64,000 nt of DNA from Castellaniella sp035707805 (GTDB taxonomy: Bacteria > Pseudomonadota > Gammaproteobacteria > Burkholderiales > Burkholderiaceae_B), in NCBI GenBank assembly GCA_035707805.1, contig DASSTS010000049.1, forward strand, positions 17,333 to 81,332. The letters run 5' to 3'. Under the pieces are notes generated by a model, which did not search any database, had not been told where the DNA came from, and saw only the letters and a list, made by a program, of their open reading frames with translations. Every line of letters starts with the position of its first letter. The stretch's first letter is position 1. A program made the position numbers and the translations under genes. Of the stretch, positions 27,822 through 35,663 are shown one piece after another.

Positions 27822-29153
27822 TTACTCGGCTGCACAATCCCGCACGGGCAGTTTCTTTTCCGTGGCGTATTTTTCACCCAGGGACTGCACCAGCGGCTTG
27901 ATGTATTTCGGGTCGGACTGATACCAGTCGGACACGACGTTGAACTTCTTGCCGTCCCACTGGATGATCCGCGCCCAGTCCGTGCCCATGTGGTTCTCGC
28001 ACGAGGTCTTGACCGGACGCATCAGCTTGGCGAAACCGAGTTTCTCCAGACGGGCCTCGTCCAGATTCAGGTTTTCATAACCCCAGCGCACCTGCTCGGG
28101 CGTCATCGCCTTGCCCTTGCCGAATTTCTCCTGGGCCGTGCGGATGGCCTCGACCTGCAGCATGGAAATCATCATGCCGCGCGTGTAGGCGATGGACCCG
28201 AAGGTCTTGCCGTCCTTGTCGGCGCCCTGGCCCTTGTCGTAGACGTACTTCTTGACGTCCTCGTGCACGCGGCCGTGTTCGGCGCTGTTCTGGATGGTGA
28301 TGCCGTGATAGCCCTTGGCCGTATCGCCCAGGTCGGCCACGTCGGTTTCCGAGCTGGCCCACCAGATGCCGTACATCTTGTCGCGCGGATAACCCACCGC
28401 CTGAGCCTCGCGGATGGCGGTCGGCGTCATGATGCCGGCGCTTTGCAGCAGGACGAAGTCGGGGCGGTTCTTGCGGATCTGCAGCCAGGTGGATTTCTGC
28501 TCCACACCGGGGGCGGCCACGGGATACACCTGCAGTTCGAAGCCGTTGTCCTTGGCGCGTTCTTCCAGCAGGGGGATGGGTTCCTTGCCGAACGGCGAGT
28601 CGTGGTAGATCAGGGCGATCTTCTTGCCCTTGAGCTTGTCCACGCCGCCCAGGTTCTTCGCAATGTCCTGGATGATGGAATCGTAGGCGGTCCAGTAATT
28701 GCCCAGCAGCGGGAAGTTCCATTTGAACACCCGGCCATCGGCCGATTGCGACAGGCCGTAGCCCACCGTCACGACGGAACGGCCGTCCACCATGGCCTTG
28801 TCGGTCACGGCAAAGGTGATGCCGGTGGATTGCGTGTCGTATCCCGTCGCGCCGCCGAACTTGTCCTTCAGGCGCTCGTAGCATTCCACGCCCTTGTCCG
28901 TGGAGTAGGCGGTTTCGCATTCCTCGTAGACGATCTTGACGCCATTGACCCCGCCGTCACGCTCGTTGACGAGCTTCAGGTAGTCCAGCTTGCCGTTGGC
29001 CCAGGGGATGCCCAGCGGCGCGAACGACCCCGTGCGATATACCAGCAGGGGAATGAAATTCTCTTCAGCGGCCTGGGCGGTGCTGGCGACGCCCGCCAGC
29101 CCGGCGGCGGTCATCACGACGGCCGCCGTGGCCTTGGTCAATGCATGTTTCAT
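27822..29153 (-). CDS. Liv-type ABC transporter periplasmic substrate-binding protein
   Basis: A 443-residue binding protein with a Sec signal peptide ending in TAQA-AEE near residue 28 and a Leu/Ile/Val-binding-type fold (peripla_BP_6). It is longer than classical LivK (about 370) and diverges from it, in keeping with a non-amino-acid ligand. The AGGAGGAG ribosome-binding site before the ATG is strong, suited to high expression. It belongs to the dual-ligase operon and is separated from the upstream permease gene by a 124-base gap with a stable hairpin. Confidence 0.9.
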   Translation of the reverse strand: MKHALTKATAAVVMTAAGLAGVASTAQAAEENFIPLLVYRTGSFAPLGIPWANGKLDYLKLVNERDGGVNGVKIVYEECETAYSTDKGVECYERLKDKFGGATGYDTQSTGITFAVTDKAMVDGRSVVTVGYGLSQSADGRVFKWNFPLLGNYWTAYDSIIQDIAKNLGGVDKLKGKKIALIYHDSPFGKEPIPLLEERAKDNGFELQVYPVAAPGVEQKSTWLQIRKNRPDFVLLQSAGIMTPTAIREAQAVGYPRDKMYGIWWASSETDVADLGDTAKGYHGITIQNSAEHGRVHEDVKKYVYDKGQGADKDGKTFGSIAYTRGMMISMLQVEAIRTAQEKFGKGKAMTPEQVRWGYENLNLDEARLEKLGFAKLMRPVKTSCENHMGTDWARIIQWDGKKFNVVSDWYQSDPKYIKPLVQSLGEKYATEKKLPVRDCAAE

Positions 29154-29241
29154 CTTGAGCTCCTCCTGGTGCTGATGGCACCTTATTTATGAAACGCATC
29201 CGGCTGGATGCATCCCGGGACGACGCCACCGGGACCCGCCG

Positions 29242-29267
29242 CCGGCACAGGCCCAGGCCTGCGCCGG
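29242..29267 (-). terminator. intra-operon hairpin between the permease and binding-protein genes
   Basis: Minus-strand RNA can pair 12-base arms CCGGCGCAGGCC and GGCCUGUGCCGG around a 2-base loop, with a single G-U pair. It begins 11 bases after the livM-type stop and lacks a T-run, so it is more likely an RNA-stability or attenuation element than a full terminator. Confidence 0.4.
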
Positions 29268-29277
29268 ACCGCGCGCC

Positions 29278-30339
29278 CTAGTGGGGAAACGGCCAGATCC
29301 TGAGTTTCTCCTTGGCAATGCTCCACAGCCTGGCCAGGCCGTGCGGCTCCACGATCAGAAAGAACACGATCAGGAAGCCGAACACCATGTGTTCGATGTG
29401 GGCGGCGACGTCCACGGGGATGGACAGTCCCAGGGTGTGCGGCACGTTGGTCAGCAGCACGGGCACCAGCACCATGAAGGCCGCCCCGAAGAAGCTGCCG
29501 ATGACCGAGCCCAGGCCGCCGATGATGATGATGAACAGCAGCTGCAGCGAACGATTCAGGTCGAAGGCCAGGGGTTCCCAGGACCCCAGGTGGATGTAGG
29601 CCCACAGGGCGCCGGCCACGCCGATGATGAAGGAACTGACGGCGAAGGCGGTCAGCTTGGCGTAGACCGGGCGGATGCCGATGACGGCGGCGGCCACGTC
29701 CATGTCGCGGATGGCCATCCACTGCCGGCCGATCGCCCCGCGCACCAGGTTTTTCGTCAGCACGCCGATCACCACGACGAAGCACAGCACGAACAGGTAT
29801 TTCTGGACCGGCGTGACCACCGGCAGGCCGAAGAAATCCAGGGCCGGGACGGACACATTGCCCGAGGTCGAATAATTGGTGAAATACGGAATGCGCAGAA
29901 AGGCCCAGTCCATGAAGAACTGCGCCGCCAGCGTGGTCACGGCCAGGTACAGGCCGCGGATGCGCAGGCTGGGCACGCCGAACACCACGCCGGCCAGCGT
30001 GGCGAACACGCCCCCCAGCAGGATCTGGAAGATCAGGGGCAGGTCCAGGCGCACGCCGAAATTCCAGGCGGCATAGGCGCCCACGGCCATGAAGGCCCCC
30101 GAGCCGATGGAGATCTGGCCGCAATAGCCCACCAGGACGTTCAGGCCGATGGCCGCCAGCGACAGGATCAGGAAGGGAATGAGAATGGCCTGCAGCCAAT
30201 ATTCCGACGCCACGGCCGGCACGCCGGCGAAGGCCGCCGCCAGCACGAGCGCCATGAACCGGCGGTCCTGGCGGATCGGGAAGATCTGCTGGTCGGACCG
30301 GTACGTGCTCTTGAACTGGCCGTTTTCACGATAGAACAT
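29278..30339 (-). CDS. livM: Liv-type ABC transporter permease (LivM family)
   Basis: Inner-membrane permease of 353 residues with eight to ten hydrophobic segments and the LivM-type motifs LVGYCGQISIGSGAFMAVGAYAAWN, PSLRIRGLYLAVTTLA and IGGLGSVIGSFFGA. A 30-residue soluble N-terminus rich in charged residues precedes the first helix, a feature of the LivM group that occurs in operons with acyl-CoA ligases. It sits 28 bases after the LivH-type gene. Confidence 0.92.
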   Translation of the reverse strand: MFYRENGQFKSTYRSDQQIFPIRQDRRFMALVLAAAFAGVPAVASEYWLQAILIPFLILSLAAIGLNVLVGYCGQISIGSGAFMAVGAYAAWNFGVRLDLPLIFQILLGGVFATLAGVVFGVPSLRIRGLYLAVTTLAAQFFMDWAFLRIPYFTNYSTSGNVSVPALDFFGLPVVTPVQKYLFVLCFVVVIGVLTKNLVRGAIGRQWMAIRDMDVAAAVIGIRPVYAKLTAFAVSSFIIGVAGALWAYIHLGSWEPLAFDLNRSLQLLFIIIIGGLGSVIGSFFGAAFMVLVPVLLTNVPHTLGLSIPVDVAAHIEHMVFGFLIVFFLIVEPHGLARLWSIAKEKLRIWPFPH

Positions 30340-30367
30340 GGATGTGGTCTCCCCCGGATCCGGACCG

Positions 30368-31297
30368 TCAGACCCGGTCGATGATTTTTTCGCCGAACAG
30401 GCCCTGCGGCCGGAACAGCAGGAACACCAGCGACAGCACGTACGCGAACCAGATCTCGATGCCGCCGCCCACGAAGGGCCCCAGGTAGACCTCGGACAGT
30501 TTTTCGCCCACGCCGATGATGAGGCCGCCCACGATGGCGCCCGGCACCGAGGTCAGTCCCCCCAGGATGACCACCGGCAGCGCGCGCAGCGCGGCCGTGG
30601 ACAGCGTGAACTGCACGCCGAATTTAGAGCCCCAGACGATCCCGGTGACCAGGGCCACCAGCCCCGCCACCGTCCAGACCACCACCCAGATGCGGTTCAG
30701 CGGAATGCCCACCGACTGCGCGGCCTGGTGGTCGTCGGCCACCGCCCGCAGCGCCCGCCCCACCGTGGTGTACTGGAAGAAGAACGCCAGCACCGCCACC
30801 AGCACGGCCGCGACCACAGCCGCGGTCAGGTCTTCCAGGCTGACCAGCACCCCGCCCTCGAAGACCGTGTCCAGGATGAAGACCGGGTCCTTGGGCATGC
30901 CGACGTCGATGGAATACACCGAGCTGCCGAACAGGATCTGCCCGATGCCGTCCAGGAAATAGCTGATGCCGATGGTAGCCATGAGCAGCGTCGTGGCCTC
31001 TTGATTGACCAAGTGGCGCAGCACCCAGCGCTCGACCAGCACGGCGATCAGCCACATGAAGGCGGCGCTGAGCGCGAAGGCCAGCAGGTTGGACAGCCAG
31101 AGGGAATCGCCGCCCAGCCAGGCATCGATCCAGCCCGACAGGCGCGCCATCGCCAGCGCGGCAATCAGCACCATGGCGCCCTGCGCGAAATTGAAGACCC
31201 CCGAGGCCTTGAAGATCAGCACGAAGCCCAGCGCGACCAGGGCGTACAGCATGCCGCTCATCAGGCCGCCGATCATGGTTTCCAGAAAGAATGCCAT
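30368..31297 (-). CDS. livH: Liv-type ABC transporter permease (LivH family)
   Basis: Inner-membrane permease of 309 residues. The N-terminal ALGFVLIFKASGVFNFAQGAMVLI is the LivH fingerprint, and VILGGLTSVPGAIVGGLIIGV closes the core. It forms the membrane channel with the LivM-type subunit encoded downstream. Located 9 bases after the LivG-type gene on the same strand. Confidence 0.93.
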   Translation of the reverse strand: MAFFLETMIGGLMSGMLYALVALGFVLIFKASGVFNFAQGAMVLIAALAMARLSGWIDAWLGGDSLWLSNLLAFALSAAFMWLIAVLVERWVLRHLVNQEATTLLMATIGISYFLDGIGQILFGSSVYSIDVGMPKDPVFILDTVFEGGVLVSLEDLTAAVVAAVLVAVLAFFFQYTTVGRALRAVADDHQAAQSVGIPLNRIWVVVWTVAGLVALVTGIVWGSKFGVQFTLSTAALRALPVVILGGLTSVPGAIVGGLIIGVGEKLSEVYLGPFVGGGIEIWFAYVLSLVFLLFRPQGLFGEKIIDRV

Positions 31298-31306
31298 GCC
31301 GTTCCC

Positions 31307-32146
31307 CTAGTGGCTGGTGCCCAGATAGGCGCGGACGACCTCGGGGTCGCCGCGCACCTGGTCCGGCGCGCCGTCGCCGATCTTGCGGCCGTAGTCCAGC
31401 ACCACGACCCGGTCGGAAATGTCCATGACCACGCCCATGTCGTGCTCGATCAGGACGATGGTGGTGCCGAACTCGTCGTTGACGTCCAGGATGTAGCGGC
31501 TCATGTCCTGCTTTTCCTCGATGTTCATGCCGGCCATCGGCTCGTCCAGCAGCAGGATGCGGGGCTCCATCGCCAGCGCGCGGCCCAGGTCCACGCGTTT
31601 CTGCAGGCCATAGGGCAGCCGCCCGACCGGCGTCTTGCGCCAGGCCTGGATCTCGAGGAAGTCGATGATGTTCTCGACGAACTCGCGGTGGGCGATTTCC
31701 TCGCGCTCGGCCGCGCCCAGGCGCAGGGCCTGGGCCAGCACGCCGCTCTTCATGCGCAGGTTGCGCCCCGTCATGATGTTGTCCAGCACGCTCATGCCCT
31801 TGAAGAGCGCCAGGTTCTGGAAGGTGCGGGCGATGCCCATTTCCGCGGCGCGGCGGGGGTTCATGCGGTTGAACTGCTGGTCCTGCAGCAGGATGCGGCC
31901 TTCCTGGGGCGTGTAGACGCCGTTGATGACGTTGAGCATCGAGCTCTTGCCCGCGCCGTTGGGGCCGATGATCGCGCGGATCTCGTGCTCGCGCACGTCG
32001 AAGGAGATGTCGGTCAGGGCCTTGACCCCGCCGAAAGACAGCGAGATGTGCTGCAGGTCCAGGATCACCGGGCCGATCCGGCCGGCACGCGGCGAATCCG
32101 CCGCCAGCGCGTCGTCCGGGATTGCGTCCATCGTGGTTTCGCTCAT
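31307..32146 (-). CDS. livG: Liv-type ABC transporter ATP-binding protein (LivG family)
   Basis: Cytoplasmic ATPase of 279 residues: Walker A IIGPNGAGKSS, the LivG-specific GIARTFQNLALFKGMSVLDNIM stretch, ABC signature region LPYGLQKRVDLGRAL and Walker B ILLLDEPMAGMN. A leader of about 25 residues precedes the nucleotide-binding domain. The ATG abuts the stop of the upstream CoA-ligase gene with no gap, so ligase and transporter are translationally linked. Confidence 0.93.
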   Translation of the reverse strand: MSETTMDAIPDDALAADSPRAGRIGPVILDLQHISLSFGGVKALTDISFDVREHEIRAIIGPNGAGKSSMLNVINGVYTPQEGRILLQDQQFNRMNPRRAAEMGIARTFQNLALFKGMSVLDNIMTGRNLRMKSGVLAQALRLGAAEREEIAHREFVENIIDFLEIQAWRKTPVGRLPYGLQKRVDLGRALAMEPRILLLDEPMAGMNIEEKQDMSRYILDVNDEFGTTIVLIEHDMGVVMDISDRVVVLDYGRKIGDGAPDQVRGDPEVVRAYLGTSH

Positions 32147-34108
32147 TCAGGCCACCTTCCGCAGGGGTTCGGACGCGCCGACCGCGGCCGGCTCGATGCG
32201 CAGGTCGGCCGCGATGCGCCCGACGCGGCCATCCTCGAACTTGACCTCGGTCTCGATGTACTGGCGGCTGCGCCCGGCGAACAGGGCCTCGACCAGCACG
32301 GCGTATTTCTGGGCGATGAAGGCACGTCGGACCTTGCGCGTGCGGGTGAGTTCGTCATCGTCGGGGTCCAGTTCCTTGTGGAGGATCAGGAAGCGCGCCA
32401 CCTGGGAGGCGGCCATCTTCGGATCCCCCGCCAGGTCGCGGTTGACCTGCTCGACGCAGTCGCGGATCAGGGCGTAGACCTCGTCCTTTGACGCCAGGTC
32501 GGTGTAGCCGGCGTAGGGCAGGCCGCGGCGTTCGGCCCAGTTGCCGACCGCCTCGAGGTCGATGTTGATGAAGGCGCAGACCTCGGGACGGTCCGCGCCG
32601 AAGGCCACCACCTCTTTGATGAAGGGAAAGAACTTCAGCTTGTTCTCGATGTACTTGGGGGCGAACAGGCTGCCGTCGGACAGGCGGCCGACGTCCTTGG
32701 CCCGGTCGATGATCTTGAGCTGCCCGTCCGCGTCCAGGTAGCCGGCGTCGCCCGTGTGGTACCAGCCGTCCTCGGTATAGGATTCGGCCGTCGCCTGGGG
32801 ATTGCGGTAGTAGCCGGTGAACAGGCCGGGGCTGCGCAGCTGGATCTCGCCGTTGTCGGCCACCCGGATGTCCACGCCCTCGCAGGGCGGACCGACCGTG
32901 TCGTCGCGCACCTGGCCGTTGGCCTGCACGCACACGAACACCGAGGTCTCGGTGGACCCGTACAGCTGCTTCAGGTTGATGCCGATGGACCGGTAGAACA
33001 CGAACAGGTCCGGGCCGATGGCCTCGCCTGCGGTATAGGCGACGCGCACGCGGCTCATGCCCAGCGTGTTGCGCAACGGCCCGTAGATCAGGAGGTCGCC
33101 CAGCGCGTATTTCAGGCGGTCCCAGGCGCCGACCGAGCCGTCGCGGTCCAGCACGTGCGTGCCCACCCGCCGCGCCAGCCCCATCGCGCGGTGGAACAGC
33201 CAGCGCTTGAATCGCCCGGCGTCCTCCATGCGGATCATGACGTGGGTCAGCAGGCCTTCGAGCACGCGGGGCGGCGCGAAATAATAGGTGGGACCGATGT
33301 CGCGCATGTCGAGGGACACGGTCTCGGGCGATTCCGGGTGGTTCACGGTAAAGCCCGTGGTCAGGAACTGCGTATAGGAGAACATGTTCTGGCCGATCCA
33401 GGCCGGCGGCAGGTAGGCCAGCACGTCCTCGCGATCGGTCAGGCCCTCGAAACGCTCGATGGCGCGCGCCCGGTCGATCAGGGCCCGGTGGCTGAGCACC
33501 ACGCCCTTGGGCTTGCCGGTCGTGCCCGAGGTATAGAACATCGCCGCGGTGTCGCCCGGGGCGATGGCAGCCATGCGCTCGTCGATGTCGCGCGGCTGCC
33601 GCGCGGCCCGTTCGTCCCCGCGCGCCAGCAGCGCATCCCAGGACATCAGCCGGCCGTCATGGTAGTGGCGCAGGCCGCGCGGATCGTCGTAGATCAGCGC
33701 CCGCAGCGCCGGGGAGCGGTCCGAGACCTCCAGCATCTTGTCCAGCTGTTCCTGGTCCTCGACCACCACGACGCCGACCTCGGCGTCCTGCAGCACGAAG
33801 GCCATCTCCTCCGCCACGGCATCCTGGTACAGGGGCACCGGGATGGCGCCGATGCACTGCGCCGCCATCATGGCCATGTACAGGCGCGGACGGTTTTCCC
33901 CCACCACGGCGACGTGCTCGCCGACGGCGACCCCCAGGTCGGCCAGGCCCGAGGCGACACGGCGGACCTCGCCGGCCACCTGGCCCCAGCTGAGGGTCTG
34001 CCAGATGCCCAGGTCCTTTTCACGGATGGCGGGCCGGGAGCCGCGGACCTGGGCGTGATGCATCAGCAAGGCGGGGAAAGTCACCGCCGCGGCGGATTCC
34101 TGTACCAT
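32147..34108 (-). CDS. long-chain-type acyl-CoA ligase (AMP-forming)
   Basis: Large cytoplasmic or membrane-associated acyl-CoA synthetase of 653 residues. The AMP/ATP-binding motif MFYTSGTTGKPKGVVLSH is near 215, with YGSTETSVFV near 410, GDAGYLDADGQL near 490 and KDVGRLSDGSLFAPKYIE toward the end, as in the long forms of the family. It is the first gene of the operon and directly abuts livG. ATG at 34108 follows AAGGAGACATC, a near-ideal ribosome-binding site. Annotation as long-chain fatty acid ligase reflects fold only; the true substrate could be an aromatic or alicyclic acid. Confidence 0.85.
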   Translation of the reverse strand: MVQESAAAVTFPALLMHHAQVRGSRPAIREKDLGIWQTLSWGQVAGEVRRVASGLADLGVAVGEHVAVVGENRPRLYMAMMAAQCIGAIPVPLYQDAVAEEMAFVLQDAEVGVVVVEDQEQLDKMLEVSDRSPALRALIYDDPRGLRHYHDGRLMSWDALLARGDERAARQPRDIDERMAAIAPGDTAAMFYTSGTTGKPKGVVLSHRALIDRARAIERFEGLTDREDVLAYLPPAWIGQNMFSYTQFLTTGFTVNHPESPETVSLDMRDIGPTYYFAPPRVLEGLLTHVMIRMEDAGRFKRWLFHRAMGLARRVGTHVLDRDGSVGAWDRLKYALGDLLIYGPLRNTLGMSRVRVAYTAGEAIGPDLFVFYRSIGINLKQLYGSTETSVFVCVQANGQVRDDTVGPPCEGVDIRVADNGEIQLRSPGLFTGYYRNPQATAESYTEDGWYHTGDAGYLDADGQLKIIDRAKDVGRLSDGSLFAPKYIENKLKFFPFIKEVVAFGADRPEVCAFINIDLEAVGNWAERRGLPYAGYTDLASKDEVYALIRDCVEQVNRDLAGDPKMAASQVARFLILHKELDPDDDELTRTRKVRRAFIAQKYAVLVEALFAGRSRQYIETEVKFEDGRVGRIAADLRIEPAAVGASEPLRKVA

Positions 34109-34209
34109 GATGTCTCCTTGGCCCGGCGCCGACGCGCGGCGCACCGTGCCGGATAAGACGCCTCTGACGGGCGATGAGGGCTAAGGTACAGGGCGCGCAC
34201 GGACGGAAC

Positions 34210-34225
34210 TGTCGCACATATGACA
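34210..34225. promoter_or_regulatory. candidate Crp/Fnr-type operator
   Basis: TGTCGCACATATGACA is an imperfect dyad (TGTC-N8-GACA) in the 144-base divergent gap. It ends 27 bases before the regulator ATG. On the ligase side its centre lies about 41 bases upstream of a predicted start site, judged from a TACCTT hexamer at 34183-34188, which is the class II activator geometry. Sequence differs from the classic TGTGA-N6-TCACA. Confidence 0.4.
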
Positions 34226-34252
34226 TTCGCATACGATCTAGGGTAATTCCCC

Positions 34253-34927
34253 ATGAATCTGTCACGGTCCTTGCGGACGCACGCCGCCTGGTTCGATCTC
34301 CTGGACGATGCCCAGCAGGCTCGCGTCCTTCGGGACACCACCGTGGCCCAGGTCGAGGCGGGCACCATCATCGAGCACAAGGGCGTGGTGGCCGGCGCCT
34401 GGATCGGCGTCCTGGAGGGCCTCATCAAGGTGTCGGTGGGCAATGCGGACGGCAAGCTCGCCTCGCTGACCGGCGTGCCGGCCGGCGGCTGGATCGGCGA
34501 GGGATCCCTGCTCAAGCGCGAAGCCCGCAAGTACGACATCATCGCGCTGCGCCGCAGCGTCATCGCCCGCCTGCGCGGCGATACGTTCGACTGGCTGCTC
34601 GACAGCAGCATTCCCTTCAACCGCTTCCTGCTGCACCAGCTGAACGAGCGCGTGGCGCAGTTCATCGGCAAGGCCGAACACGACCGCCTGCTGGCGCCGG
34701 ACGCACGGGTCGCCCGCTGCCTGGCGGAACTGTTCAATCCCCTGCTCTATCCGGGCAATTCCTCGCGCCTGGAGATCACGCAGGAGGAAATCGGCTATCT
34801 GGCGCGCATCTCGCGCCAGCGCACCAACCGGGCCTTGCAGGCCCTGGAATCCGCCGGCCTGCTCAAGGTCGAATACGGCGCCGTCCAGGTCATGGACCTG
34901 GACGGGCTGAAGCACTACGAGGTGTAG
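34253..34927 (+). CDS. Crp/Fnr-family transcriptional regulator
   Basis: A 224-residue regulator with an N-terminal cyclic-nucleotide-binding-like beta roll (GTIIEHKGVVAGAWIGVLEG, GGWIGEGSLL) and a C-terminal helix-turn-helix (ITQEEIGYLARISRQRTNRALQ). The cysteine set of Fnr is missing (a single Cys), so it is not an oxygen-sensing iron-sulfur type. In the recognition helix the Glu of Crp (SRETV) is replaced by Gln (SRQRT), suggesting a modified operator. It is divergent from the ligase-Liv operon, its most likely target, and convergent with the second Liv locus. Effector unknown. Confidence 0.85.
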   Translation: MNLSRSLRTHAAWFDLLDDAQQARVLRDTTVAQVEAGTIIEHKGVVAGAWIGVLEGLIKVSVGNADGKLASLTGVPAGGWIGEGSLLKREARKYDIIALRRSVIARLRGDTFDWLLDSSIPFNRFLLHQLNERVAQFIGKAEHDRLLAPDARVARCLAELFNPLLYPGNSSRLEITQEEIGYLARISRQRTNRALQALESAGLLKVEYGAVQVMDLDGLKHYEV

Positions 34928-34943
34928 GCGCCCCGACAGCCCA

Positions 34944-35663
34944 CTAGTGGCCGCCCAGGTAGGCGGCGGCCACCGCCGGGTCGCTGCGCAGCCGCGCCGC
35001 CGGGCCCTCGACCGCGATGCGGCCGTTTTCCAGCACGTAGCCGTAGTCCGCGACCGCCAGCGCGGCCGCCGCGAACTGCTCGACCAGCAGCATCGTGACG
35101 CCCTCGCCCTTCAGGCGCGAAATGATGCGGAACACCTCGTCCACCAGGATGGGCGCCAGGCCCATCGAAGGCTCGTCCAGCAGGATGACCTCGGGATTCA
35201 GCATCACCGCACGCGCCATGGCCAGCATCTGCTGCTCGCCGCCCGACAGGGTGCCGGCAAGCTGGGTGCGGCGCTCTTTCAGGCGCGGGAACAGTTCCAG
35301 CGCCCGGCCCAGGTCGTGATCGACGTCGCCGCGCGACCGGCTGCCGGTCAGGCGCGGGAAGGCGCCCAGCAGCAGGTTGTCCGTGACGCTGAGCGTCGGG
35401 AAGACCCGCCGGCCCTCGGGGGAATGCGCCAGGCCCAGGCGGGCGATCCGGTGGGACTCCAGCCCCTGGATCTGGCGCCCGCCCAGGGTGATCGTGCCCG
35501 CCGAGGGCCGCAGCATCCCGGACACCGCCTTCATGGTGGTGGTCTTGCCGGCCCCGTTGGACCCGATCAGCGTGACGACCTTGCCGGCAGGGACTTCCAG
35601 GCTGATGCCGTGCAGCACCTTGACCTTGCCATAGCCGGCTTCCAGTTTCTCGATTTTCAGCAT
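34944..35663 (-). CDS. livF: Liv-type ABC transporter ATP-binding protein (LivF family), second system
   Basis: Cytoplasmic ATPase of 239 residues, the usual LivF length. Walker A LIGSNGAGKTT, signature TLSGGEQQMLAMARA and Walker B VILLDEPSMGLAP are all present. Its start overlaps the end of the livM-livG fusion gene by 7 bases. It is the last gene of the second Liv operon and faces the Crp-type gene tail to tail. Confidence 0.94.
   Translation of the reverse strand: MLKIEKLEAGYGKVKVLHGISLEVPAGKVVTLIGSNGAGKTTTMKAVSGMLRPSAGTITLGGRQIQGLESHRIARLGLAHSPEGRRVFPTLSVTDNLLLGAFPRLTGSRSRGDVDHDLGRALELFPRLKERRTQLAGTLSGGEQQMLAMARAVMLNPEVILLDEPSMGLAPILVDEVFRIISRLKGEGVTMLLVEQFAAAALAVADYGYVLENGRIAVEGPAARLRSDPAVAAAYLGGH

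Noticed and set aside
25827..29192. A plus-strand open frame of about 1,120 codons across the ligase, livF and livK genes
   Set aside because: It is antisense to three clearly conserved genes and its product is low-complexity, rich in His, Gln, Gly and Arg. Long antisense frames are expected at this GC content.
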